From positions 124,001 through 188,000 of the forward strand of contig JAJDDN010000007.1 of assembly GCA_029260295.1 (NCBI GenBank): 64,000 nt of DNA. The letters are read 5' to 3'. The number at the start of each line of letters is the position of its first letter. The first letter of the stretch is position 1. This DNA comes from Phycisphaerales bacterium (GTDB lineage: Bacteria > Planctomycetota > Phycisphaerae > Phycisphaerales > UBA1924). The position numbers and the translations under genes are program-made. Positions 1-10,265 of this stretch are shown here, piece after piece. Under the pieces are notes generated by a model. That model was not told the DNA's origin. It saw only the letters and a program-made list of their open reading frames with translations, and did no database searches.

Positions 1-1
1 C

Positions 2-652
2 TCGGCGACCGCCCAAGCCCCCGACGGACGGATCAACTGGTCCAAATACGACCACGCCACCGCGACGGCCGCGGCACTCGCCCACATCACCCTCCACCAG
101 GGCGACCGGGCGGGATTGATGGTCTTCGCCGACGAGATCCTAGCCATGGTCCCCCGCACCGCACGCAACTCGGGCTGGAAGCCGATTGTCGATGCGCTGG
201 CCACCCACCCCGTCGAACAAGAAACCGACATCGTCCGCGTCATGGACCAGGCGATGGGCAAGCTCAACAACCGGTGCATGATCGCCCTGATCTCCGATTG
301 CTTCATGGACCCGGCGGATCTCAAATCAGCACTCGCCAAGTGCAAGCACCGCGGGCACGATGTGATCGTGCTGCAGGTGCTCGACCGGGCCGAGCGGACC
401 TTTGAGTTCGAGGACCGGGCCGCGTTTGAAGGATTGGAGTTTGAGCCAACAATCCGGATTGATCCGCGTGCACTCCGCGACGACTACCTTAACGCCTTCA
501 ACGAGCACAACGAAACCGTAGCACACGATATCCGCTCCTTCGGGTTCGATCACCACATCATCTCGACCCACGAATGGCTCGGCCCAACGCTCGCGTCGTT
601 TGTCGCGCGTCGCAACTCGATGCTGTCCAAACTCCGGAGCTCAATGCGATAA
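2..652 (+). CDS. DUF58 domain protein, C-terminal part (5' end outside window)
   Basis: The reading frame is open from base 2, so the true start lies upstream and about 216 residues are visible. The segment has the end of a DUF58/von Willebrand A-like fold: a helix with K-Y-D-H-A-T-A-T-A-A-A-L-A, the turn QGDRAGLMVFADE, and a later strand MIALISDCFMDPADL. DUF58 proteins are cytosolic or membrane-associated partners of MoxR AAA+ ATPases, thought to help fold or activate target proteins; a moxR gene would be expected just upstream (inference). Its TAA overlaps the next ATG (TAATG), which indicates translational coupling. The family call is firm; the physiological substrate is unknown. Confidence 0.85.
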   Translation, partial: SATAQAPDGRINWSKYDHATATAAALAHITLHQGDRAGLMVFADEILAMVPRTARNSGWKPIVDALATHPVEQETDIVRVMDQAMGKLNNRCMIALISDCFMDPADLKSALAKCKHRGHDVIVLQVLDRAERTFEFEDRAAFEGLEFEPTIRIDPRALRDDYLNAFNEHNETVAHDIRSFGFDHHIISTHEWLGPTLASFVARRNSMLSKLRSSMR

Positions 653-2844
653 TGGGTTTGTCTGTGCTCCATCCGGGTTTGCTGATCGCTGGATTGTTCT
701 GTATTTCCATCCCTATTCTTGTGCACCTGCTCCGCCGCAAGCACAGGCCGATCTCTTGGGGCGCGATGCGGTTCCTTGAGCAGGCGTACAAGAAACGCCG
801 CCGGCTCATCACGATCGAGCAGTTAATCTTGCTTTTGTTGCGATGCGCCATCGTCGCACTGATCGCCGGCGGGGTCGGGATGCTTGTGCTCGGGTCTGGA
901 TCGGCGGGCCAGCGGGCGAAGACTCTGGTCATCGTGCTGGACAACTCCATCCACAGCGCCGCGGCCTGGGAATCCGGAGAGCCCTCGATCCAGTACCAGA
1001 AACAACGGGCCCTCGAACTCCTGGGCACCCTCGACGCATCACGCGGAGACCGCGCCGCATTGATCACCGCCGCCGCCCCGGCGATGGCTGTAGCAACCCC
1101 CGCCACAAGCGACCTCTTGTTTATCCGTTCAAAGATCGAAGGCGTGCGATCGACCGATGCCGATCGCGATATGAACGGGGTACTGGGACATGTTTCTGAT
1201 ATGACAGAGGGACTTGAAGATGGATCGACACTCCAGCCCGCGCTCTTCATGGGCGATGGAGGATGGGACCGGGACACCCAACGCGATCAGCATCAACTGC
1301 CCGGCGTTGAATCAGTCCTCCTCGATTCCCCACCCGGAACAGTCGATACCAACATCGCGATCATCGATGCCCAGCCGCTCCGGCCAATGGTGACCAGAAA
1401 GAACAGAGACTCGGCCAGCGGTAATGAGTTTGTACAATCTCAAGACGAGATCCAAGGCGTGCGTGTGGTCCTCCACCGCTCAGACGCCTCCGATGCCCGA
1501 ACAACTCAGCTCCTCATCGAGAACGCCCAGACCAACACACAACTCGCGGCCCTCGGGGTTGAATGGGCCGCCGGCCAAGGGACACTCACCCGGAGTATCC
1601 CACTCGATCCAGAATCTCTCGATGCGATCAGGGGCGGCTCGGCGATCCTTCGGGTTTCTCTTGCCGATTCAGACCCCAACCCAAGGGACAACACCCGCCT
1701 CGTTGGTCTACCGATCCGCCAGCATATCGGGGTCGGGATTATCGATTCGTATACTCAACGCTCTGATTCTGCGATCCGTCCCTCTCGATGGGTTCGCGCG
1801 GTCCTGGCGGCCGACGACGGGCTGATGTCCGTCCAGCAGATCAACGCGAGTTCCGCCAGTGACCGGATCGATCCGACGCTTGATGTGCTGTTCATCCTCT
1901 CGCCTTCAACGCTCGACAACCGCAGCTGGGACCGCATCGCTCGGCTCAACGCTGGGGGCATGCCGATCATCATCACGCCTGATTCTGAACTGGACCACAT
2001 GGATTGGGTCTCGAATCTCAGTACGCTGGCCCCGGGATTGATTTCAGGAACGATACAAACCCGTAGTTTCGATCCACCGATCGGATTGGCCGGCGAGCTG
2101 GACACCGAGGCCAAGTTCCTGAGCGGGATCGCCGACGAGTACCCCGATCTTGCTTCATCGGTCACTCTTACCAGACGGCTGAGTCTTGAGCCTGGGCCCA
2201 ATGCCCTGACACTGCTCCGAGATTCTCAGCAGCAGCCACTCGTCATAGCCTCGGCCCGCAATGACTCCCAATCTGATATCAACCACGCCGCGGGCAGGGT
2301 GGTGCTGTGGGGCGCTGCATTCGATGCCCGGTGGACCGATCTCCCGGCCCGCCCGCTCTTTGTCGCGATGACCCACGAGCTACTGCGTTCGCTCCTTGCC
2401 CAGTCCGTATCACCCATGAACCGCATCGCGGGACAATCGGCGTCGGCTCTTGAGTTTGAATCCCTCGAACCTTTGATTGGCCAATCAACCACCCCCACGA
2501 TCGCGGGAGCCTTTGTGCAAGTGAATGCGCAGGGCACCGCGCAGCGTGCAGTAATTGTCAATCCCGACGCCTCGCTCTCGGCGGCGGACCATTCGATACT
2601 CGAATCCCCCGAAGCCGCCATCGCGCGAGGTCTTCCAAATATAGATATCCAAGATGTAAGCCCGATCACCGAACTCTCAGAAAGCAGCCTTGAGCAGGCC
2701 TCAACCCCGGGGCGTTCTCTCTCGCTCATGCTCTTTGCCATCGCCTCGGTGCTGGGAATCTTGGAACTCATGCTCGCTAGGCAGTGTTCGTACAAAGCAA
2801 CCACCCCCCACCCCCAAGCCCTCCAGCCAAGGGGGTCGGCATGA
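652..2844 (+). CDS. BatA-like membrane protein with degenerate VWA domain
   Basis: 730 residues from the ATG that overlaps the preceding stop; a longer frame begins at 574 but lies inside the DUF58 gene. The N-terminus has the BatA/aerotolerance-regulator signature: LHPGLLIAGLFCISIPILVH as a first membrane helix, the basic turn LLRRKHRPISWGAMRFL, and a second helix around residues 55-80. A VWA-like region follows with VLDNSIHS, where the MIDAS DxSxS motif is imperfect, so metal binding is doubtful. The middle part (VLFILSPSTLDN...GGMPIIITPDSE) resembles the class I glutamine-amidotransferase-like domain often found in these planctomycete proteins. A last hydrophobic helix (LMLFAIASVLGILELML) sits near the C-terminus. 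Probably a membrane scaffold in the MoxR/DUF58 system. Confidence 0.8.
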   Translation: MGLSVLHPGLLIAGLFCISIPILVHLLRRKHRPISWGAMRFLEQAYKKRRRLITIEQLILLLLRCAIVALIAGGVGMLVLGSGSAGQRAKTLVIVLDNSIHSAAAWESGEPSIQYQKQRALELLGTLDASRGDRAALITAAAPAMAVATPATSDLLFIRSKIEGVRSTDADRDMNGVLGHVSDMTEGLEDGSTLQPALFMGDGGWDRDTQRDQHQLPGVESVLLDSPPGTVDTNIAIIDAQPLRPMVTRKNRDSASGNEFVQSQDEIQGVRVVLHRSDASDARTTQLLIENAQTNTQLAALGVEWAAGQGTLTRSIPLDPESLDAIRGGSAILRVSLADSDPNPRDNTRLVGLPIRQHIGVGIIDSYTQRSDSAIRPSRWVRAVLAADDGLMSVQQINASSASDRIDPTLDVLFILSPSTLDNRSWDRIARLNAGGMPIIITPDSELDHMDWVSNLSTLAPGLISGTIQTRSFDPPIGLAGELDTEAKFLSGIADEYPDLASSVTLTRRLSLEPGPNALTLLRDSQQQPLVIASARNDSQSDINHAAGRVVLWGAAFDARWTDLPARPLFVAMTHELLRSLLAQSVSPMNRIAGQSASALEFESLEPLIGQSTTPTIAGAFVQVNAQGTAQRAVIVNPDASLSAADHSILESPEAAIARGLPNIDIQDVSPITELSESSLEQASTPGRSLSLMLFAIASVLGILELMLARQCSYKATTPHPQALQPRGSA

Positions 2845-5159
2845 ACACTCTCCTTGATTGGCTCTTTGGATTTGACGCCAGCACCTTCGGAGGCCATGAT
2901 TCCGGACTCGGATTCACGACCACCATACCGGCTTGGATCTGGTCATCGGCGTTCTTATTGCTTGGCTCGCTGGTATGGCTGAGCTATCGCGGGCTACCAG
3001 GCCCGAGCTGGGTTCGCGCGACACTCGGGAGTGTTCGATGGTGCGTGGTTGTATTCTTGCTGGTCTTGGCGATGGGCCCCCAGATCGAACGCCGGCGGAC
3101 ACTCATAGAACCGGACCGCGTGATCGTGCTACTCGATGCATCGGGCTCAATGAGCATGCCCGAAATCACAGCCGATGGTTCGATGACCACGCGGGCTGCA
3201 CTACTCAGCAACATGCTCAGTGAGAATGCTGGAGTCTTTGATACAATTGAACAAGATTCAACCCTCGACATCTACACCTTCACCAACAGAATATCCAAAC
3301 TCGCCGCCCCACCAACAATAAACCCGGTTGACATCGCCCAGAGCGCTTCAACATCCCTAGGGAACTCGATGCAATCCGCACTGACCAACGCGGGGACCAG
3401 CCCGATCTCAGGGATTGTCCTGTTCACCGATGGCCGGTCCAATGACACTCCATCCCAGGAACTCATCGAAACACTGCTCAGCTCGGGCATCCCGATCTTC
3501 TCCGTCCCGATCGGATCAAGCGACCCGGTGCGTGATGCCTCGATCCGTCTGATCGAATCGCCCCGTGCGGTCTTCGCCAAAGACCGCGTGCCGGTGCGTG
3601 TGCTCGGGGATGTCGATGGATACAACGATGGCGAGGAGATTCTGATCGAGCTTATCGACCAGAGCACCGGCCAGACCCTCGCGTCGGCTACCCAAATCGT
3701 CGGCGAACAAACAGGAATCGATGCCAATCTCTCCCACACCTTCGTCGATCCAGGCACGAAAGACCTGCTGGTGCGGATGACGCCGCAGGGAGCCTCGGCT
3801 GATCTGATCTCAGACAACAACGAGCAGACGATCGAGATGCGCGTGGTTTCTGAACCGATGCGTATCCTGTATATCGATGGCCATCCCCGCTGGGAATACC
3901 GGTACCTCAAGAACATTCTGATGCGTGAAGACAGCATCAACGCGACCACGATGCTCCTCGCTGCTGATAAACGATTCATCGAAGAGGGACAGCCGATGGG
4001 CGCCCCCGTGCCCGATTCGCTCGACGCATGGGAGCCCTTTGATGTGGTGATCTTGGGCGATGTCCGCCCGGACCTCTTTTCTGAATCACAGCTCACATCA
4101 CTCAAAGCCCACATCGAATCCCGAGGCTGCGGGTTGCTCTGGATCGCCGGAGAGGGCCCAACTCCAGATGCATGGGCGGGGTCACAACTCGCATCACTGC
4201 TCCCGATGCAGAGCGGGAAGCTCGATTCATTATCCAGCAACACCTCTAAAACCCAGCCCGTTGTCATGTCGATGACCCCGCTGGCGGGCCGCGCAGGCTT
4301 GCTGGCAACCAACGACGGGACGACAACCCCCGTCGACAACCCAGACGCCGGATGGACCGTGCTCCGCTGGAACCATTCGGTTGGGCTCGATGATCTCAAA
4401 CCCGGCGTGGCGGTTCTCGCTCATGCCCAGCCTATTGCGACGCAGAACCGAGAAACAAGCCGGGCACTGGTCACCACCATGCGCTACGGCGGCGGGCAGG
4501 TTGGCTATGTCGGCACCGATGAAATCTGGCGTTGGCGCTACGGGCGGGGCGAGGATCTCCCCGAACGATTCTGGCTCCCAATGATCCGCACCCTGGCCCG
4601 CGGGACCATCGCAAGGCGTGCTTCTCCGGCCGCCCTTTCAATCACGCCCAAACACATCTCGCCGGGGACCGATGTCCGGGTGACTCTTACGCTCCATGAC
4701 AACGCGGTCATCGATGATCTGCCACATCAGGTTCAAGCGTCGATCAAGCCGCTCTCGACCGGGCATCCCGGTTCTCCTTTGAACCTATCAGGCAGCGGGG
4801 CTCTTCGGTCAGGGCTTTGGACTCCGCATGAGCCCGGGGTGTATTCGTTGAGCGTCACCCACCCGCTCCTAGGGAGCGATCCGGTCACGCAATCCTTCCG
4901 AGTCCGCGCAGCATGGGAAGAGTCTAACAACCTCAATATCGATCACATTGCACTCGCCTCACTCAGCGAGCGAACCAATGGGCAGGTACTCGCCCAGAGC
5001 CAGCTCGCAGGCCTGCCCGACATCCTCCCCAACCGGACCCGGATCACCGCACTCCCGCCGCAGACGACACCGCTGTGGGATCGCCCGATTGTGCTCGTTG
5101 TACTGTTGCTGCTGCTGAGCATTGAATGGATCGGACGCCGCACGCTCCGGCTTGCATAA
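2841..5159 (+). CDS. VWA domain membrane protein of the MoxR/DUF58 operon
   Basis: 772 residues from ATG 2841, which overlaps the upstream TGA (ATGA). Two N-terminal membrane helices (around residues 30-50 and 65-85) precede a VWA domain with an intact MIDAS motif (VLLDASGSMSMPE) and the downstream strand GIVLFTDGRSND. A second domain starts at RILYIDGHPRWEYRYLKN, a motif typical of the amidotransferase-like part of this family, and continues with DVVILGDVRPDLFSESQL. The C-terminus is a single helix (VLVVLLLLLSIEWIGRR). Together with the previous gene this gives one intact and one degenerate MIDAS protein, a common pairing in Bat-like loci. It likely binds a divalent cation and a periplasmic or membrane partner; the ligand cannot be predicted. 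Confidence 0.85.
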   Translation: MNTLLDWLFGFDASTFGGHDSGLGFTTTIPAWIWSSAFLLLGSLVWLSYRGLPGPSWVRATLGSVRWCVVVFLLVLAMGPQIERRRTLIEPDRVIVLLDASGSMSMPEITADGSMTTRAALLSNMLSENAGVFDTIEQDSTLDIYTFTNRISKLAAPPTINPVDIAQSASTSLGNSMQSALTNAGTSPISGIVLFTDGRSNDTPSQELIETLLSSGIPIFSVPIGSSDPVRDASIRLIESPRAVFAKDRVPVRVLGDVDGYNDGEEILIELIDQSTGQTLASATQIVGEQTGIDANLSHTFVDPGTKDLLVRMTPQGASADLISDNNEQTIEMRVVSEPMRILYIDGHPRWEYRYLKNILMREDSINATTMLLAADKRFIEEGQPMGAPVPDSLDAWEPFDVVILGDVRPDLFSESQLTSLKAHIESRGCGLLWIAGEGPTPDAWAGSQLASLLPMQSGKLDSLSSNTSKTQPVVMSMTPLAGRAGLLATNDGTTTPVDNPDAGWTVLRWNHSVGLDDLKPGVAVLAHAQPIATQNRETSRALVTTMRYGGGQVGYVGTDEIWRWRYGRGEDLPERFWLPMIRTLARGTIARRASPAALSITPKHISPGTDVRVTLTLHDNAVIDDLPHQVQASIKPLSTGHPGSPLNLSGSGALRSGLWTPHEPGVYSLSVTHPLLGSDPVTQSFRVRAAWEESNNLNIDHIALASLSERTNGQVLAQSQLAGLPDILPNRTRITALPPQTTPLWDRPIVLVVLLLLLSIEWIGRRTLRLA

Positions 5160-5182
5160 TAAGGAACACATATAGAGAACCA

Positions 5183-8100
5183 ATGACCACCCTTAACGCC
5201 CCATCCTCTCCTCAAAAAAGCCACCAGGTACACCGAACACTCCGGGGTTCGGTTGTCCGGGTCCGTCGCAGGTTACTGATGCGCAGCGTGCTCCGGTGGG
5301 CGGGCTGCGCGATCGGAATACTCGCTGTGAGCGTGGGGCTCGATGCCGTGGTCCACTTTGGCACACTCGCCCGCTGGATCCTGCTGGGGGGTGTTGTATG
5401 GGCCGGCGTTTGGCTGTTCCGCCGGTGGATCGTTGGGGCACTGAGAGTTTCGCCGATGCCCAGCGATCTTGCCCTGAACCTCACCCGCCCCGCGCCAACG
5501 CTGGCGGCACTGGTTGACCTACCAACAAAGGAATCCTGCGATCCAATCGAACTGGCGTTGGTCGAAGCGATCGAAACCAGATCTTCAAAACACTTCAACC
5601 AGAGCAACGCCGAGGCAACGCTCCGAAACGGACCAATCTACGAGATGGCCTCAATCCTGCTGGGCTTGTCGTTGCTGCTCATCACCGCGTTCAACCGCCC
5701 TCACCTGATTACGATCGGGCTGCACCGGGTACTGGTGCCATGGACACAGGTTCAATGGCCGGTCAGATTCGGCGTGAGTATGCCCGATATTGCCCAACAC
5801 CACCCTTCGGACCGGGCCTTTATCGCCAGCGTACTCATTGGCCCTTCGACCGATGATCCCGACGCCAAGGTCCGATGGCGGCTGCTCGATAGCAACAACA
5901 CACCTGTAATTCACTGGACCACACTCGCTCTCAACCCTCAGGGCCAGGCCGCTGACCATCAACGACGCTACGAGCAACTCATCCCGATTCACACCCTCAC
6001 GCCTCAATCAATCCCAGACGGCGCCACACTTGAATACCAGATCCAAACCCGCGATGATCGGAGCCCTATCGAGCATGTCTTGATTGTCCATCCCCCACAG
6101 CTTGTCCGGGTGAACGCCCATATATCGATGCCACCATATGCTGATCAACTGAAATCAGCAAGCACACGCTTCCTGCAAGGGCCAAGTGAAATCAGCCCGT
6201 CATCGCTCTCACTGGGCCCGGTGCTTGCGGGCTCAAAGGTTTCATTGCAATGGGAGTTTGATTCCCCCGTCACCATCCAGGGCGAGGGTTTCTCGGCGAA
6301 CAACACAACACAATCCGACCTGATTCTTGAAGAGAGCGCAACGGCTACGACGAATCCCATCGATCAGTACGGGCTCTCGCCAAGAGCGTCGATGGATGTC
6401 TTTGTCAGGGTCGTTGCCGATGCGCCACCCGAAACAGTCATTACCAAGCCGGGAAACAACTTGATGGTCGGCCAACGAGCTGTTGTCGAGGTAGTCGCCC
6501 AAACATCCGACGATCTCGGGCTCGATTCCGCCTCAATCACTGGAAATCTGATCGATGCCTCTCAAAGCTCGCCCCGCGAGTTCACCTCGATGAACCTGCT
6601 CGGGGCCGTAAGCCAACCATTGGCGGCCACCATCGACATCCTATCGATGGGGCTCAAACCCGGACAACGGGTCGAGGTCCGCGCCCAGGCGGTGGACATC
6701 GGCGGGCTTGAATCCCGGTCGTCCCCGAGGGTCATCCGCATCGTCGAGGACAAAGAAATCGTTGGCCAGATCGAATCCCAACTCGGATCGATCGGAGAGA
6801 TCCTCCGCCGCCTCGATGACCAGCAGCGTGAACTCCTCTCACACATCCAAGAGGGGACAGGCGTTGACCCAAGCGACCAATCCTCCATAACTGATCAGAT
6901 CTACTCCAGATCCCAAGCAGCCAACGGGCTCATTGATCAGCTTGCTCAAAGCCGGATCAACGATCCGCAGATTTCTCCGATGCTTAACGCTCTAAATGAT
7001 GCGCTCACCGAGGCCCAGCAAGATTCCGAGCGGGCCGCCGACGCACTCGAACGCGAGCAAGATCAGCAAGCCGCCGATCGCATGGAGGATGTCCGTGATG
7101 AACTCGGCGAGGCGATTTCAATGCTTGACCGCGGACAGGACACCTGGCTGGCCAGACGCGCCATCGAGGAACTCCGATCCCAGGTCCAATCGCTTCTTGA
7201 TGACACCAATCAGCTCAACGCCCAAACCGGCGGCAAGTCGCTCGACCAACTCTCGCCAGACGAACGCTCGATGCTCCAGAAAATCCTCGACAAACAACGC
7301 CGGGTCGCTCAGGATGCACGCCAAACCATCGACGATCTCGACGAGCAGGCCAATGCGCTCGACGAGAACAACCCAACAGGCGCCCAAGGCATCCGCGACG
7401 CCGCGACCCAAGGCCGAAACTCCGGGGTTGAGGAGCAGCTCGATCAGGCCGCCAATGAAATCGCAGAAAATCAAACATCCTCCGCCGCCGCCACCCAGCA
7501 GCAGGTCCTCGAAGAACTTGACAAAATGCTCGAACAGATCGAGCAAGCCCAGAAGAATCGGGACTCGGCGCTCCGCCGCAAGCTCGCTTCATTCATGGAA
7601 TCGATCAAGGCGATCATCGAAGACCAGAAACACGAACTCAATCGCCTCGATCAGGATCAACCCGGTCTCGACGAGCCATTGATCGCTCTGCGAAACAACA
7701 CCCTGAGTATCCGAGATGAAGCTGACGCCGCGTTCCCAGAAACGCAGACCATCGCCGATTCGCTCACCAGAGCGACAGAATCGCAAGGCCAGGCAATCGC
7801 CGCACTCAGAAACGACCCCGCAGATCCAGCAACCGCCCGCCAGTCCGAACTCGCGGCCATCACCCACCTCCAAGCCGCCCTTGATGAGGCCCAGCGGCAA
7901 GACGAGCAAGCCGCCGACAGACAAGCACAAAAACTCCGCGACGAGCTCCGCAGCAAATACCAAGAAGCCCTCAAAGAACAATCCAGAATCACGACCGAAA
8001 CCCAGCCCATGATCGGGCAAGACCTCACCCGCCGCCAGCGGGCCCTGGCCCGAGCGCTCGGCGGCCAAGAGGACGCCCTCCGCCAGCAGCTCGCCGCGAT

Positions 8101-8587
8101 GCTTAACGACACCGAAGAACTGAGCGACGCGCCGATCTTCACGCTCGCCCACGACCAAATCGACCTATTCCTCCAATCCATCTCCGATAGCCTCAACGAA
8201 CGGACGCTCGATCCGATGATCGTCCTCGACCAACAGAGCGTCGCAATAATCCTCACCGCGCTCATCGAAGTACTCGGAGAATCACAACAACAACAGTCCG
8301 ATGATTTCGAAGACGGCCAAGCAGGTGGCGGTGGCGGCCAAGGCGGGGGCGGCGGAAACGAACCCGTCATCCCACCAATCGCCCAGCTCCAACTCCTCAA
8401 AACACTCCAGCAACTCACCGCAACACAAACTCGGGCCATCAGCGAATCAGACGCTCCGGACCCCCAACGGATCCGTCAGATCGGACAACTGCAGCGGGAT
8501 TTAGCCGAGAAAGGCCAAAAGCTCATCGAAGACATGAACCAACAGCAGCCGATCGACGAACAACCTACAGAGGAACCAAATCCGTGA
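5183..8587 (+). CDS. DUF4175-like giant coiled-coil membrane protein
   Basis: 1134 residues from ATG 5183; the frame is open upstream to 5126, but that part overlaps the previous gene. The N-terminal 200 residues carry hydrophobic segments (WAGCAIGILAVSVGLDAVV, ARWILLGGVVWAGVWLF, MASILLGLSLLLITAF), then a periplasmic-type beta-rich region with prolines. From about residue 540 to the end it is a long, highly charged Q/E/D/R-rich coiled coil (repeated LDQLA, AQQDSERAADALEREQDQQA-type segments), with a glycine-rich linker (GGGGGQGGGGG) near residue 1050. This arrangement fits DUF4175-type proteins encoded beside MoxR/VWA genes. Role unknown; it may be a structural tether that spans the envelope. 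It has a 23-nt gap to the gene before it and a GTGA overlap with the gene after it. Confidence 0.7.
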   Translation: MTTLNAPSSPQKSHQVHRTLRGSVVRVRRRLLMRSVLRWAGCAIGILAVSVGLDAVVHFGTLARWILLGGVVWAGVWLFRRWIVGALRVSPMPSDLALNLTRPAPTLAALVDLPTKESCDPIELALVEAIETRSSKHFNQSNAEATLRNGPIYEMASILLGLSLLLITAFNRPHLITIGLHRVLVPWTQVQWPVRFGVSMPDIAQHHPSDRAFIASVLIGPSTDDPDAKVRWRLLDSNNTPVIHWTTLALNPQGQAADHQRRYEQLIPIHTLTPQSIPDGATLEYQIQTRDDRSPIEHVLIVHPPQLVRVNAHISMPPYADQLKSASTRFLQGPSEISPSSLSLGPVLAGSKVSLQWEFDSPVTIQGEGFSANNTTQSDLILEESATATTNPIDQYGLSPRASMDVFVRVVADAPPETVITKPGNNLMVGQRAVVEVVAQTSDDLGLDSASITGNLIDASQSSPREFTSMNLLGAVSQPLAATIDILSMGLKPGQRVEVRAQAVDIGGLESRSSPRVIRIVEDKEIVGQIESQLGSIGEILRRLDDQQRELLSHIQEGTGVDPSDQSSITDQIYSRSQAANGLIDQLAQSRINDPQISPMLNALNDALTEAQQDSERAADALEREQDQQAADRMEDVRDELGEAISMLDRGQDTWLARRAIEELRSQVQSLLDDTNQLNAQTGGKSLDQLSPDERSMLQKILDKQRRVAQDARQTIDDLDEQANALDENNPTGAQGIRDAATQGRNSGVEEQLDQAANEIAENQTSSAAATQQQVLEELDKMLEQIEQAQKNRDSALRRKLASFMESIKAIIEDQKHELNRLDQDQPGLDEPLIALRNNTLSIRDEADAAFPETQTIADSLTRATESQGQAIAALRNDPADPATARQSELAAITHLQAALDEAQRQDEQAADRQAQKLRDELRSKYQEALKEQSRITTETQPMIGQDLTRRQRALARALGGQEDALRQQLAAMLNDTEELSDAPIFTLAHDQIDLFLQSISDSLNERTLDPMIVLDQQSVAIILTALIEVLGESQQQQSDDFEDGQAGGGGGQGGGGGNEPVIPPIAQLQLLKTLQQLTATQTRAISESDAPDPQRIRQIGQLQRDLAEKGQKLIEDMNQQQPIDEQPTEEPNP

Positions 8588-9213
8588 GAAGACCCGCCCT
8601 CCAAACATGTGCAACGATGAGTGCGATGTTGTTGTGCTTTGGTGCTGCTGCACTCGACGAACCAAAGCGTGTGCCATCGCTCGACGAACTGCTCGGGTTG
8701 CCCGAGGTTGAACAAGCCGAGGACACCAGACAAATCGACGAGGCCTTGTCGGCCCAGCAAGCCGGCGAGGCCTTCGCCCAGGCGGTCGGTTTGATGGGCG
8801 GCGTTGCCGACCGCATCGACACCAACAACGACACCGGGCTCACCACCCAGCGGATGCAAGAAGAGATCATCAGAAAGCTCCAGCAAGTCATCGACTCCGC
8901 CCAGCAAAACCAGAACTCAAACAGCAGCGGCTCATCCTCGTCCTCATCGAGCCAGCAGCAACAACAACCCAACCAACAATCACAGCAGAGCAACGGACAA
9001 TCCCAAGGATCCGGCGAGCCCTCCGATGGTTCAACCCCGCCGGGCTCGACCGATGTTGGCGCAAACAATCTCAGCGCTGCCCATGCCAGATGGGGCCATC
9101 TCCCAGAACGCCTCCGCGACGCGCTCAGCCAGGGGCTCGACGAGCCGTACTCGCAGCTCTATCGCAGATTAACAGAGCAGTACTACAAAACACTCGCGGA
9201 GGACGACGAATGA
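8584..9213 (+). CDS. Secreted Q/S-rich protein with conserved C-terminal WG-LPER motif
   Basis: 209 residues from GTG 8584, which overlaps the upstream stop (GTGA); ATG 8617 is an alternative and would also leave a signal peptide (MSAMLLCFGAAALDEPK). After the hydrophobic leader there is a helical region, then a low-complexity tract of S, N and Q (around residues 105-150), then a compact C-terminal part ARWGHLPERLRDALSQG...LYRRLTEQYYKTLAE. That last motif recurs, from memory, in planctomycete proteins of this operon type, but I cannot name a family. Position and coupling suggest it works with the large coiled-coil protein before it. Confidence 0.65.
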   Translation: MRRPALQTCATMSAMLLCFGAAALDEPKRVPSLDELLGLPEVEQAEDTRQIDEALSAQQAGEAFAQAVGLMGGVADRIDTNNDTGLTTQRMQEEIIRKLQQVIDSAQQNQNSNSSGSSSSSSSQQQQQPNQQSQQSNGQSQGSGEPSDGSTPPGSTDVGANNLSAAHARWGHLPERLRDALSQGLDEPYSQLYRRLTEQYYKTLAEDDE

Positions 9214-10265
9214 TCCCCGCCAAACTTTCCATACTCACCGCACTGGCGTTGACCACCGCCACACTCAACGCCCAGCCCGAGGCGGCAACTCTTCTCACCT
9301 CCACAGGCGAAGCCGAGATCACCGCAGAACTCGATCGATCGATCGCAAACGGATTAAACTTCCTCGCAACCACCCAAAGCGACGACGGCTCGTGGGAAGG
9401 CGGCCGCTTCGGAAAGAATGTCGCCATCACCTCGCTGGCGTGCCTGGCGATGATGGGCGACGGCAACACCGCATCACGCGGGCCCTACAACGACCAGATC
9501 ATGCGCGGGCTCGACTTTGTACTTGAATCCACCAAAGAAAACGGGCTCATCGCCTCCCAAGCAAACAACGGCCCCATGTACGGCCACGGGTTCGCCACAC
9601 TCTTCCTCGGCGAAATCTATGGCATGACCCCCGGCGGCGCGGACACCGCACTAAGCAGCCGCATCCATGAAGCACTCGTCAAAGCAATCCGTCTCATCGA
9701 GCAAACCCAAAACGAAGAAGGCGGCTGGCGGTACAACCCCGTTCCGTATGACGCCGATGTCTCGGTCACCATCTGCCAGATCATGGCCCTCCGCAGCGCA
9801 CGCAACGCAGGCATCGAGGTATCAAGCGAAACCATCGACCGAGCCGTCGAGTATGTCCACTCCTCCCAGAACCCCGATGGCGGCTTCCGATACCAGATCA
9901 GCGCGGGTTCGAGCGCCTGGCCAAGGTCGGCCGCGGGCGTAGCGAGCTTGTATTACGCGGGGATCTACTCCGACGACTCGATCGACCGCGGTCTCGAATA
10001 CCTCATGAGCACCGCGCTGCCCGGGGCGACCACCGCATCGAGATCACATTATTTTTATGGGCAGTACTACGCCGTCCAATCCATGTTCCTGGCGGGCGAT
10101 GAGCACTGGGCCACCTGGTGGCCCGCGATCCGCACCGAACTCATCAGCACCCAGCTCAGCGATGGGGCCTGGGAGGACCGTTCTGCGGGTAGAACCTATG
10201 GCACCGCGATGTCACTCATTATTCTTCAGATGCCCAAGCGCTATCTGCCGATCTTTCAGAAATGA
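9210..10265 (+). CDS. Secreted prenyltransferase/squalene-oxidase-repeat protein
   Basis: 351 residues from ATG 9210 (ATGA overlap with the upstream gene). A short signal peptide (LSILTALALTTATLNAQ) is followed by alpha/alpha-barrel repeats of the prenyltransferase/squalene cyclase superfamily: LNFLATTQSDDGSWEGG, IRLIEQTQNEEGGWRY, VEYVHSSQNPDGGFRYQ, and ELISTQLSDGAWEDRSAG. The QxxDGsW-type repeats are clear, but the DxDD catalytic motif of squalene-hopene cyclases is not visible and the protein is half the length of those enzymes. It is therefore more likely a binding or structural alpha/alpha barrel than a cyclase. Such proteins are recurrent at the end of planctomycete MoxR operons. Confidence 0.8.
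   Translation: MIPAKLSILTALALTTATLNAQPEAATLLTSTGEAEITAELDRSIANGLNFLATTQSDDGSWEGGRFGKNVAITSLACLAMMGDGNTASRGPYNDQIMRGLDFVLESTKENGLIASQANNGPMYGHGFATLFLGEIYGMTPGGADTALSSRIHEALVKAIRLIEQTQNEEGGWRYNPVPYDADVSVTICQIMALRSARNAGIEVSSETIDRAVEYVHSSQNPDGGFRYQISAGSSAWPRSAAGVASLYYAGIYSDDSIDRGLEYLMSTALPGATTASRSHYFYGQYYAVQSMFLAGDEHWATWWPAIRTELISTQLSDGAWEDRSAGRTYGTAMSLIILQMPKRYLPIFQK

Noticed and set aside
558-1277. 239-residue minus-strand frame in the BatA-like gene
   Set aside because: Arg/Ser-rich shadow of a verified gene with no ribosome site.
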